A stretch of DNA of 64,000 nt from Calliphora vicina (Eukaryota; Arthropoda; Insecta; Diptera; Calliphoridae). The position numbers and the translations under genes were made by a program. Location: positions 96,980,226 to 97,044,225 of the forward strand of contig NC_088780.1 of the NCBI RefSeq assembly GCF_958450345.1. The letters are read 5' to 3'. Below, in pieces: positions 1-10,400 of this stretch; position 1 is the stretch's first letter; each line of letters starts with the position of its first letter. The notes below the pieces were generated by a model, which searched no databases, was not told the origin of the DNA, and worked only from the letters and a program-made list of their open reading frames with translations.

Positions 1-309
1 GAAAGATGGAAAATGTCATAGCTAACAATGTCCAATACTAAATAGATTATAGCTCCTATATAAGGCCCTCAAATACTGAAAATGGATGTTATATATTTGT
101 TAACATTATTGTTTCTGTACTTGTCATTTAGATGCGGGTTTAAGAATATCAAGAGATGATTAACAGAACAACTCAGCATATATATGAATTTTCCAACTGT
201 TTACAAAGAATAATAAGCTAATTAAAACCATCCAAATAAATAAGAATTAAAAACAAGTAACGCAAATTTATATTTAATTTGTTATAGTTTCCTCTGAAGT
301 GAATTGCAG

Positions 310-882
310 TCCATACAGCAAGAATATGATGCTGCCTAGAGGGTTATTTAAACAACCCATCAATGCGTATCGTTTGCTAAAACATCTCCATACAGATTGG
401 CCAACATTTGAAGAGTCGATTGCAGAGGAAGCAACACGTACAAATGGGTAAACTTTTGCTTCATTTGCATGAATTAATATACAAAAAACGTTCTTTTGTT
501 TGCATTTCAGTTTATTTCGAGACACACAGAGTTAAAATGAAATTTAAGTTTTCCTAATCAAAATGATATGATTGGCTCCACTTTGTGTTGGTTGGCACGT
601 TTGCAGAAAACCTGCAAGTTGGAGGTGGCTCAAATGGCAAGCAGAATGGAATGAAAGGAGTGAAACATGAGTAAGTTTAATGGGGTGTATATGTGTTTAG
701 TTTGTCTATGTCCTGGCAAGTTTGCTACATGATGGGTGAATATTTATTTATAATGAAGGATTATAATCAAAGCATACCTAGGTTTACACAGTCTACATTC
801 CAGTTAATATCTACAGAAGACAAAGGTGTTAATATGACCTTGGAGTTTTTGGAAACCATAATTGATTATCATAAAACAATGG
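310..882 (+). pseudogene. Prolyl 4-hydroxylase alpha-subunit pseudogene, three exons
   Basis: Three exon-like blocks follow the exon plan of the two P4H genes on the other strand. Block 1 (about 310-447, after a TTGCAG acceptor) reads like the N-terminal exon ending in INAYRLLKHLHTDW. Block 2 (about 511-670, after CATTTCAG, before GTAAGT) contains LSFPNQNDM, then RLQKTCKLEV and NGMKGVKH. Block 3 (701-882) has SMSWQVCYMMGEYLF, the start of the peptide-substrate-binding (TPR-like) domain. The block 2/3 junction has the same phase as in the 26226-46695 gene. Lesions seen: TAG at 337-339, a one-base deletion near 353-358, TGA at 538-540, and a frameshift near 635. The catalytic exons are absent because a Helitron and a LINE follow. 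I infer a dead paralogue lying tail to tail with the 7343-19871 gene; its first exon may lie left of the window. Confidence 0.8.
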
Positions 883-1129
883 GTAGATTAGTTAAATACA
901 CCACAATCATTAACATTGATTATGTGTCCAGAAATATATGATATATTAGTTGAGCCGACAGATGTTGTCTTATCCAAATTAGAAATAAAATTTTGTGTTC
1001 GATACTTTTGAAATACTTTTTTCGATTTCTTTGCTGTGGTATCATAATTTCGTTTATTGCAATACTCTATGATACAGGACATTTTTTGTTTTTTTGTCTG
1101 GCACGTAAACAAATAATGCTGATGGTGTT

Positions 1130-1377
1130 CCGACACAGGCGATATACAATTCACCATGCGAGAAGCCAAAATCAACGCGATCAAAGAAGTTTTCCCAGTT
1201 CCACCGGGAGCATCCAACGAAATAAGAGTGTCTTACACATATTTTTGTTGCCGATTCAACAATGGAACGTTTGTTCGAAATGTGTCGTGCATCGGACGCT
1301 TAGGAGCTGTCATGCCTAACTTCGACATCATCAAGCACATGTCCTCAATTAATATCAAGGTCTCCTTGTAAATTTCC
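1130..1377 (-). mobile_element. Helitron relic, helicase start (Walker A)
   Basis: The minus strand encodes DAPGGTGKTSLI, the Walker A (P-loop) motif of the PIF1-like helicase of Helitron Rep/helicase proteins. Just upstream is LILIEDMCLMMSKLGM, also typical of this protein family. A frameshift separates the two pieces, so the copy is inactive. It continues across the inserted LINE at 3277-3850. Confidence 0.8.
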
Positions 1378-3276
1378 TTTCTCAGTTGCTGAGGCGTGAA
1401 AAATCTCTACATGAGCAGCGCCTTCGAGCCAAAGTTCTTACTGCTCCCCGGGGCAGTAAGAGCTTTTGGTCATTCGTTAAAAGAATTAAGGATAATGCTA
1501 GTTTATCAATTCCTACACTTTTAAGGGATGACCAACCATTCACTGACCCGGTTGATAAAGCTAAACTTTTAGCTGAATTATTTTCAAATAATTCGAACTT
1601 TCCGGAAAGCAATCAACCACTACCCGAGCTCGAAAGAGTATCAGTTACTATGCCGGATATATTCTTTCGCGCTCGCGCAGTTAAAAGGGTTTTAGCGGAT
1701 CTCAACATAAATAAGTCTCCTGGGCCTGATGGTATACCAGCACTGGTCTTGAAGCAGTGTTCTTCGACGCTAGCTCGTCCATTAGCTAACCTTTTCAGCA
1801 CTTTATACCGTGCCGGCAAATTTCCAGTATGTTGGAAGGTTGCTAATGTAACGCCAATTCCTAAAAAGGGAGAGGCTAACAACCCTGAAAATTATCGCCC
1901 AATAGCAATTTGTTCTGCACTTTCCAAAGTTATGGAGAGTATAGTTAACTACCATCTTGTGAAATATTTAGAGTCCAACAATTTACTCAGCGACCGGCAG
2001 TATGGCTTTCGTAGAGTACGCTCTACGGGAGGCTTGCTAGCCTTCCTATCGGAAAAATGGCGTCGTTCCATACACCGTTTTGGCGAAAGTAAAGTGGTGG
2101 CTCTAGATATTTCTAAATCGTTTGATAGAGTATGGCATGGTGCGCTTTTAGCAAAACTTATTGCTTTTGGTGTTGGTAATAACTTCTGTCGATTTATATC
2201 GAGCTTTCTCAGAGATCGTACTATACGAGTTGTTATAGATGGAATTTCATCAAACGAGTTCAAGATCAATTCAGGGGTACCGCAAGGCTCCGTCCTTTCT
2301 CCTACTCTATTTCTTATCTTTATAAACGACCTTCTACGTCAAACTTCCAACCCTATCTACTCTTTTGCAGATGACAGCAACATTTGCCATTCATATGCAT
2401 TCAATTATAGACCAAGCCTGTCGGAGATTAGGGAAATGAAGCAAAATATGAATAATACGCTCAACCAAGATTTTGTGACAATCTCTGAATGGGGTTGTGC
2501 GAATAGAGTCGATTTTAATGCACGCAAGACTCAATGTTGTATGTTAACCCACAAACGCACAACATATCATATTGTTCCATTTGTTTTTATGGGTGGTGTA
2601 AATATTAAGGAATCAGAAGCTCTTGATGTTCTAGACATGAGTATTCAGTGCGATGTCCGCTGGACAAAACACATTTTTCGAGTGTCGAAAGAAGCATTCA
2701 AGTGCCTTGGTTTTCTAAAACGGTGTAAGAAATACTTCACTCCATCTGATCTCCTTACTATTTACACCACTCATGTGTGGGCCGGTGCTTCGAAGTCTAT
2801 TTTGGAGTTACTCGACCGCGTACAGGAGAGGGCGAAGATGCTTATCGGTGACAGTAGGGTATCCAGCTCTATTGACTCACTGGAACATCGTCGCAATGTG
2901 GATTGTGTTTCACTGTTCTACCGATACTACAATGGTATGTGCTCTGCTGATATTAGGGAACTAGTTCCCGAAACCCGTAGATTTTTACGCAACACACGCT
3001 CTTCGGCAAGGGCACATCAATTCGTTGTCGACTGGACAGTAGATCGCACAACACATTACAGGGAAAATTCGTTCTTTAGCCGTACTGTCCGTATGTGGAA
3101 TAAGCTTCCTCCTGAAGTATTTCCTGTCACTTTCAATATAGGAAAATTCAAATCAAATGTCCACAAACACTACTCCCTCTATCCTCCCTCCCATAACCTA
3201 TTTTCCTAGTTCCAACACAATGCTTTGCATGAGTAGGGGTCATCCCCTGAGTGCTGGTCCAAGAAAAAAAACACTC
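1378..3276 (+). mobile_element. 5'-truncated non-LTR retrotransposon (LINE)
   Basis: The insertion splits a Helitron reading frame. Its left edge falls inside the coding region, as expected for incomplete target-primed reverse transcription. The right edge is a short 3' UTR of about 60 bases ending in a run of eight A. No endonuclease domain, RNase H domain or 5' UTR remains. The open reading frame is uninterrupted, which suggests a fairly recent insertion. Confidence 0.85.
1386..3209 (+). CDS. LINE reverse transcriptase ORF (partial, 607 codons)
   Basis: This is the C-terminal part of a LINE ORF2. Reverse-transcriptase motifs appear in order: SPGPDGIPALVLKQC, NYRPIAICSALSKVMESI, QYGFRRVRSTGG, motif A ALDISKSFDRVWH, motif B SGVPQGSVLSPTLF and motif C SFADDS, which carries the paired catalytic aspartates. 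The C-terminus has the SFFSRTVRMWNKLP pattern common in CR1/L2- and jockey-type elements. There is a small internal deletion near codons 455-465, where a YNSHIWAGAS-like stretch is expected. The annotated start is TTG because the true N-terminus is lost. No stop interrupts the frame, but without an endonuclease it cannot be autonomous. The clade assignment is tentative. Confidence 0.85.
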   Translation: MLRREKSLHEQRLRAKVLTAPRGSKSFWSFVKRIKDNASLSIPTLLRDDQPFTDPVDKAKLLAELFSNNSNFPESNQPLPELERVSVTMPDIFFRARAVKRVLADLNINKSPGPDGIPALVLKQCSSTLARPLANLFSTLYRAGKFPVCWKVANVTPIPKKGEANNPENYRPIAICSALSKVMESIVNYHLVKYLESNNLLSDRQYGFRRVRSTGGLLAFLSEKWRRSIHRFGESKVVALDISKSFDRVWHGALLAKLIAFGVGNNFCRFISSFLRDRTIRVVIDGISSNEFKINSGVPQGSVLSPTLFLIFINDLLRQTSNPIYSFADDSNICHSYAFNYRPSLSEIREMKQNMNNTLNQDFVTISEWGCANRVDFNARKTQCCMLTHKRTTYHIVPFVFMGGVNIKESEALDVLDMSIQCDVRWTKHIFRVSKEAFKCLGFLKRCKKYFTPSDLLTIYTTHVWAGASKSILELLDRVQERAKMLIGDSRVSSSIDSLEHRRNVDCVSLFYRYYNGMCSADIRELVPETRRFLRNTRSSARAHQFVVDWTVDRTTHYRENSFFSRTVRMWNKLPPEVFPVTFNIGKFKSNVHKHYSLYPPSHNLFS

Positions 3277-3850
3277 ATCGTTTCTTGGATGGACTGTGTA
3301 AATGCGACCTAATGCGTCGGTGAAAAATAAATGGGAGAAACCTGGAACTTCCGCCGTTGCAATTTCTTTGATGATTGATTCCAAGTATAACATCTTGACA
3401 GTTCGGTGTATAGCAGCGTTCGGGCGAATTCAACATTTCAAAAATCTGGTCAATATTGTAAAGTACACTTTTTGTCAGCCGTACTTCTGATGTACAACAG
3501 TTGGATGAAAAAATGCGCCAAATTGAGTGACTTCATCGTTGGAATTCTCCGCACTAACTCCAATCACAGCCATGTAACTGCCTTTAATCACATATTTGCT
3601 GATGTACTTGATGGATTTCACTGAATGGCAAGATTCGACGTTGCTTTGTTTCGGAGCTTTGAATGTTTTGGATAGTAATTTGAATGTCCTGTTGATTCAC
3701 TTTCACCATTATTGATCTCCCAGTGTCAGCAGTTGAACGGCGACGCTATAGTGGGTAACCGTCATTTCTGGTAATAGTTCTGGTAAAAATGGACGGGAAA
3801 AACGCTTCGAACATTTGCTGTCCACCATGGAGAAATGATATTTAATGAAT
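3277..3850 (-). mobile_element. Helitron relic, Rep-side coding remnant
   Basis: Read on the minus strand from about 3840, this holds Helitron protein pieces in several frames: CSKRFSRPFLPE, a weak SIKYISKYVIKG-like segment, and finally GRIYTVHPRNDECFF at the LINE junction. These segments normally precede the helicase domain, so this joins the fragment at 1130-1377. Roughly 100 or more codons expected between the two pieces are missing, so the LINE insertion or a later event removed sequence. Confidence 0.75.
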
Positions 3851-4063
3851 TATGTTCTTATTAACAACCTCATGAAAGCCTGGATCTTCTACTTTATCAG
3901 GAATTTCAGCTGATATCATATCATCGATTTCATTCGCTCTTATCATTCCGCGTATTAGTGTGAGTGGGAAATTATCATTCCGTAAGGGACTTTTGCGGAC
4001 TATCGCGAACATTAAAAAAAAAAATTCCAAATGAGTTATATCACAAATATGTGATACATATTC

Positions 4064-4800
4064 GCCTTTAATGAATTTTCCGGATATGAGCCTTGTATAG
4101 GAGCTATATATAATTATGAACCCATAGTCACCAAATCTACTTGACAATTATTTCTATTAAATTTTTTACCGATATGAATTTTGATATGCGTGGGGAATAT
4201 CTTATATATAAATAGGCCACACGTTTTTTTGTGGTACACTTTTAAGTATGTTATTGTCCACCAATATTGATGAAACATATATGGTTTAAAATGTTATTTT
4301 CTCTAGATTTGCAGAACATAATTTTTTTTTAAAAAATACAAGTGGTAAAAAGCCTTTAAAAGTGGTCGAATTTCGGCCACCGGGCGATCCTAGTAACCTA
4401 TAAATATTTTCACGAGACTTCTATGTATTTGAGGGGAATTTTGATTGAATTTTATCGCAATAACCAGAGTTTTTGGGTATTAACATGATTATTGGAAACG
4501 GTGCTAATATGGGTGCTATGGTCAAATATGGACCGATATTCACAAAATCCAGTAGTATGACTTTTTGATACAATGTATTGATTTTTATACAATTTATATT
4601 TAAAATATTTATAGAGGGTAATGTGTTTTTCGGAAGTGCTCTTTATATGGGAGCTATAATCAATTATGGTCCAATATTCGCTACAGGGATTTTTATGTAC
4701 ATGGGAACTATGCATGTCGAATTTCAACCCGATATGGATATATAAAATATTTAGGTGTATTTAAGTGATTTCGGAAATGAACTTTATATGGTGGCTATGG
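4064..4800 (+). mobile_element. Old family A fragments
   Basis: Several degenerate copies of the family A phrase TATGGGAGCTAT followed by ATTATGGNCC occur near 4095, 4500, 4650 and 4775, without recognisable ends. The segment 4197-4290 reappears in reverse complement at about 61780-61868. Confidence 0.5.
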
Positions 4801-5465
4801 TCAAAAAATAAATTTTCTAATGAAAAATCAATTTTTTAGTAAAAAATAAATTTTTTAGTAAAAAATAAATTTTTTATTAGAAAATTTATTTTTTATTAGA
4901 AAATTTATTTTTTAGTAAAAATAAATTTTTTAGTAAAAATAATTTTTTTAGTAAAAATAATTTTTTTTTATAAAAATAAATTTTTTAGTAAAAATAAATT
5001 GTTTAGTAAAAAATCTATTTTTAGTAAAAATAAATAAAAAATCGACTTTATTTTCTAGTAAAAAATCTATTTTTTAGTAAAAAATCTATTTTTTAGTAAA
5101 AAATTTATTTTTTAGTAAAAAATCAATTTTTAGTAAAAAATCTTTTATTTAGTAAAAAATCTATTTTTAGTAAAAAATGTATTTTTTATTAAAATCTATT
5201 TTTTAGTAAAAAATAAATTTTTAGTAAAAAATCTACTTTTTAGTAAAAAATCTACATTTTATTAAAAAATCTATTTTTTATTAAAAAATCTATTTTTTAT
5301 TAAAAAATCAATTTTTTAGTAAAAAATCTATTTTTTATTAAAAAATCTATTTTTTATTAAAAAATCTATTTTTTAGTAAAAAATCTATTTTTTAGTAAAT
5401 AATCTATTTTTTAGTAAAAAATCTATTTTTTAGTAAAAAAATCTATTTTGTAGAAAAAAAAAATT
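4800..5465. repeat. A/T-rich 19-bp minisatellite
   Basis: About 30 imperfect copies of a unit of the form TTTTTTAGTAAAAAATCTA. Each unit is self-complementary (T6-AGT-A6), so the array can fold into many short hairpins. Variants replace AGT by ATT. No gene is present. Confidence 0.9.
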
Positions 5466-6180
5466 TTTTTTTGTGAAAAATCTTTATCATGGACTCTATG
5501 AACGCAATAGTTTCTAATTTATGAACGCGCACAAAGTCAATGAAATTTGTTATATGTTTGGTTAATAAAAGTTTACTTAAGCTCACTTTAAACATTCGCA
5601 AATGCTAAAAGCAACGAAAAATCACGAGCATGTGAAAAAAACAACAATAAACCAAAGTGCATATGGTACATGAAAAAGTGAGAAGCGCATAGTAAGCAGC
5701 CTTTGACTTGAATAATATAATGAACTATTTTTACAAGCTGTGTGATTTGCATGCATTATTTTAAAGTATAATAAAGAAGTAGATATAATGTTTTATATAT
5801 CAATGGAAAGGTAATGAAATGTAGTTTTCAAAGCATTTAATATTTTGAAAACTACATAATTATTTTTAGATGAAAATTAATAAAATGTAAAATTAATATT
5901 TTTGAGAGATTTGGATATATTTTAAACTTTCGATAACTCATCAGCAACCTCCAGTGACTTTCAAACGTTAAATGAATTAGTTTGTTTTAATTGAACAATA
6001 TGTAATTTGCTTATTATTTTTATTGTTGTAAAATAGATTGCAAATAAAATTGAATTAAAAAAAAAAAAAAAATTAACAATGTTCATTACTGAATAATAAC
6101 CTTAAATAACTTGCAGTTTTCTAAATGTAACATTTTGTAGGAAAAAAATAATTTTTTGGAGAAACTTTAAATATGTATCA
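5466..6180. other. AT-rich intergenic stretch
   Basis: No coding potential or recognisable element was seen, apart from an A-rich run near 6058-6073. Confidence 0.5.
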
Positions 6181-6660
6181 GATAAATGACAAACTTATAT
6201 ATACCCTCATTCACCACTTGTGAAGTATAATGTATACTTTATGGGGTCACAAATGAAAAATGAGGAAATTACAAACAGAAAGCTTTACATATATACAAAA
6301 ACCTTGAAATGGATGTTTTAAGATTTTTGCCCATTGTATTCCTTTCCCTGCTTTGGAATTTTAGAGCATCCTGAATCCAAAATTTCAATTCGGTTGAAAT
6401 TGGAAAAAAAAAACTTTTTCCAACTTTATCTATATTAAAGACTTAGTAATCCAGATATAGGTCAAATCTAGGTACAAATCGAGGTTGTCCTGGTTTTTTC
6501 CTTATTTGTGGACCGATTTTCTCGACGGCTTAATGGACTGCGCTATCTATAAGGATCCAGAATATATATACTTTATAGGGTCGGAAAATTATATTGTGGA
6601 AATTACAAACGGAATGACAAACTTATACATACCCTTCTCACGAAGGTGAAGGGTATAAAA
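6181..6660 (-). mobile_element. Family B (DINE-1-like) copies, fragmentary
   Basis: Two family B 5' ends in minus orientation end near 6230 and 6660, each carrying GACAAACTTATA next to a TATACCC/GGGTATA hairpin. The right one also holds the internal TATAAAGTATATATATTC-type block in reverse. Confidence 0.65.
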
Positions 6661-6992
6661 ACACCTAAATACTTAAAACTATAAAACAACATTACATTCC
6701 ATTTTTGGCTAACATTTATTTTTTGATTTTAATAAAGTTTTTTTTTTAATTTTTTACTTTTAAACAACATTACATTTTATTCTAATTATTTATTTATGCA
6801 TTTATAATTTCCATTAAACAAAAAGCTTTTTTTTGGTATTATTTCTTTCGTTTGCAAAAGAATATAACGAAAACTATGTACATCAATATCACCCAACAAA
6901 CCCCTTCATAAGCAAAATGTAACTAAATTGTAGAATAAGCTTATCACAAGAGATTTCCTACAACTTTGTATAAGCATACTTATCATAGGGTA

Positions 6993-7153
6993 ACATAGAG
7001 ACGAGACGTAATTGTCAAAATCCAAAGTCTGTTGTCAAAAACTTAACTCTTGCAACAACAAAATACATGCTAGTCAATGTATTTTGATTTTGTATCAAAC
7101 ATATGATTTGTTGTATTTGTATTTGACAAATCGGAGGTGTCTCGTCTCTATGT
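6993..7153. mobile_element. MITE with ACATAGAGACGAGAC inverted repeats
   Basis: The left end ACATAGAGACGAGAC and the right end GTCTCGTCTCTATGT are exact inverted repeats, about 160 bases apart, and both are followed inward by a TTGTCAAA/TTTGACAA pair. A related element is at 46819-46984. It lies just downstream of the 3' end of the P4H gene at 7343-19871. Confidence 0.75.
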
Positions 7154-7342
7154 ATAATTCTCTATGATACTTATTATAAGCTTATTTAACCTTCATAGGG
7201 TCATTGGGTCAAATTTGTCCAATTTTGAAATTAAAATAAAATTTTTTCTAAAAGTGAGTGGTTGATATTTAAATATTTTTTTTTGATTTATAAGTACATA
7301 TATTTTAATCTTGAAAATATTTGATTAAAAATTTTAAATCTT

Positions 7343-7419
7343 CTATTCATGACTATCATTTTCCAAGCCACAAGGTCTTCGGAACTCCTGATAACCGGAA
7401 TGGGTCCAAATATTAGCGA
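7343..7419 (-). CDS. P4H gene, exon 7 (C-terminus, stop)
   Basis: Acceptor TTTCAATAG precedes the frame IANIWTHSGYQEFRRPC, which ends in TAG at 7343-7345. EFRRPC is the conserved P4H C-terminal signature. Confidence 0.9.
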
Positions 7420-10400
7420 CTATTGAAATAAACAAATTAGTATTTATTTAAAAATATATAGGGGGAATTTAGGTAAACTTACTTTTTTTGCTGCCCTTTA
7501 AAACAGGGCAACCGGCATGTAATGTTCTTGGATCTTCATGCAAGGATTTATGTAAATTGTACCACATGACCATGGCACCTTTAATCGGTTTAGAATAAAC
7601 ATCTAAATAAGGAAACACAGTGTGACCGCCTTCTTCAACATCGGCAAGCTAGAAGAATGTAATTGGAAGCAATTCTCAAAGAAATTGTTTATAATGCGAG
7701 AGAGAATTTAAAAATGACCAAAATCGTGTTTAGATCAAAATACTCAGCAAAAACTTTTATTACAAAATAATGATTTAAAATGATAATATAGTGAATATTC
7801 ACTACTTACTCATTAGCATTTTGTCTTATTATTTAAACACTTACAAATAGTAGCCGATGTTTATTAATATCTTTTCCACAAATTGTAAATCATTACCAAG
7901 TTTTTGCTAAGTACATATTTTTAAATTTATTTTCCATTTTTTTTTAAATAACAAAACTTACATAAAACATATTTGTTGCTATACGATCTCCATGATAATT
8001 AGTTTTATAATCAAGCTTAAATAAATAATAAAAATTATAAATTTCTTAAAATGTTCTTGATAAAAATATGTAAAACTTACACCCAGATAATCGCAATGAG
8101 CCTCATATTGACCTCCAATGCCATAATTAGCCACTTGCATGGTTTCGGTATTTTCCATATCAAAACCGGTTATGGCGCCCACAATTTTGTACATCATATT
8201 AGCTATTACTGATGTTTTTGGATTGACCCAGGTTTGTTGACTCACCCGAGTTTCTATGGCAATACTACCATTACCTCTCACCACTTGAGACCTTTGCATT
8301 CTGTTGCGCGTTTCTTTTAATAATTTTGAAATTTGTTCATCATTTAAAAGGTTATGATACAAAGTTACTGGTGGTTTTAAGAGTAAAGGTTCAACTTGTA
8401 AGGGAGATAACTTAAAGAACGCATGTAATTTTGAATCTAATTTACAGCTGAGTGGCTGCAATTTTCTAAGAATTTCTCCTCGACAAAGTCGAGCATAATT
8501 ATTATCAATCGATTTCTCATTATGCTCATTAATATCAGTTTCTGAGTTTAGTAGAAGATTTCTTGTTAGTTTAACGCTGGCATCGGCATCATTCTCCAAT
8601 ATGTCATCTAAATGTTCTATAGCTATGTCCGATTCACCAATACCTTGATAGGCGAAAGCCAAATATTCTTTGATGTGAGCGATATAGGCGGATTTCATTT
8701 CAATGGATTCTTCACTGTCTTGTAATGTTAGAAGAGACAATTCTAACCAGTCGATGGCTAGCTTAAAACTGGTATCGTCTAATAAAGTGGTACCAATTTC
8801 GAAACAATCTCGCCAGTTAAGAGAGGTTCTGAAATTCAAAAATTTCATCAAAAATGTTCAAATATTATTTTAAGCTTATATTTATATTGAAAATTGTATT
8901 TAATTTTCTTTTTTATATATAAAAACAAGTAAGAAAGTCTATCTATGGTCTATCCCGACCATATGATAACCTATACCAATCTAATTTTGGACCAATCGCA
9001 AACAAATTAGGTGACTTGACTTCTGTATATGTAAAACCTATTTGTGTTGAATTTTATTTGATTTTCGGAGGTGGGAATTATATGGGAGCTATAAATTATT
9101 ATGAACCGATCTTTATAAAATTTAGTGACATGACTTTTGTATATATTGTTGCGAAATTGTACTTGAATTCAAATGTAACGATTTTAAGGGCTGATTTAAA
9201 AGTAGCATAGTGCTTTCAAATAACATTGCTGTAATAGAAAACTGTAACATATCTGTGGGCATTATTAAATAAAAGCTTTCAGTTGACCATTGATCGTAAG
9301 TTGGCAACGCTGTTTGAATTCGAATATTCAGTTAAAGAACATTGTAGAAAGTACACCACAGATGGCTTATGATCTAGAATATTCGAACTTTGACAGTTAA
9401 AGAGCAATCTAGAGTGCAGATGGCAGTGTTATAAAGAGTGGCAGAGGTTGCAGTCATTAGAGAGTTTATCAGAGACGCTTTTCGAATAAACATCAACTAG
9501 TGCCTTAAAGTGTGTTGTGTTTTTCAAGTAAATTCGTGTACATTATAAATTGTGTCTGTATTTCTGAGAATTTATAAACGTGTATAAAAAACATTGAGTG
9601 ACTGTTTAATTCTGTCGTTGTTGTACATTTGAATAAATAAAGAGTTGTTACCATTTTCAAACTACTAAACGGCTTTTATTTGCAATCAAAAGTATCCGGT
9701 TTATTTAGGAAATAAACCAGCGTTTTGAAAAGGTTAAAACGTAACAATATATAAATTATTTGTGTTGAGTTTTAATATTTTTAAAAGATTTATGCTAGTT
9801 AAAGTTATTTTCGGAAGTATATGGAAGAATATGGTAGCTATGACTAATTGTGGACCAAAATTTGGAGAGGCGAGTTTGACTTATATAAAACTTATTTCTG
9901 CAGAATTTGGTTTGGATACCAATACAACTAAGATATTTATGAGAGCTTAACTATTTTCAGATAGGGCAATCGATAAACCAAATTCAATAGGCTTCGTGCT
10001 TTGGGCAATAGAAGAGCTTGTAGAAATGTCGAATTATCTTTCAAATTGCAACCTGTAGTTTGATTACAAGGTTTACATGGACGGACATCGCTAAATCGGC
10101 TCAGAAAGTGATCATGAGCAGATTAGTATACTTTAAGGTGGTTGTTGGAACAATATTTTGACATGCTATAAACATCAACACTAACCCAATATACCCTCCC
10201 CACTATGGTGGAGTAGGGTATAACAAGTAAGAAACTCTAGTCGGTCAAGCCCGAACATTTTTCTTTTAAAATTTCAACAATTTATTTTCATGGGTGATTC
10301 TCGAAATTGAGCCATATATGGGAGCTATGATGAATTATGTAGCTATCGTCGTCAAATTAGGTCGTTTGATTTATGTCTATATGGAAGTTATTTCTATTGA

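Noticed and set aside
693..941. An 82-aa open frame as a separate small gene
   Set aside because: It is the third exon block of the P4H pseudogene; the initial Met lies in the upstream intron.
7188..7440. A piggyBac-like MITE suggested by TTAA followed by CCTTCATAGGG
   Set aside because: Most of this stretch is the last coding exon of the P4H gene and its 3' flank. Only a short terminus resembles 14082-14639, and no second end was found.
7979..8851. A 290-aa single-exon protein
   Set aside because: Both ends run into introns; splice sites at 8828 and 8081 restore the P4H sequence exactly.
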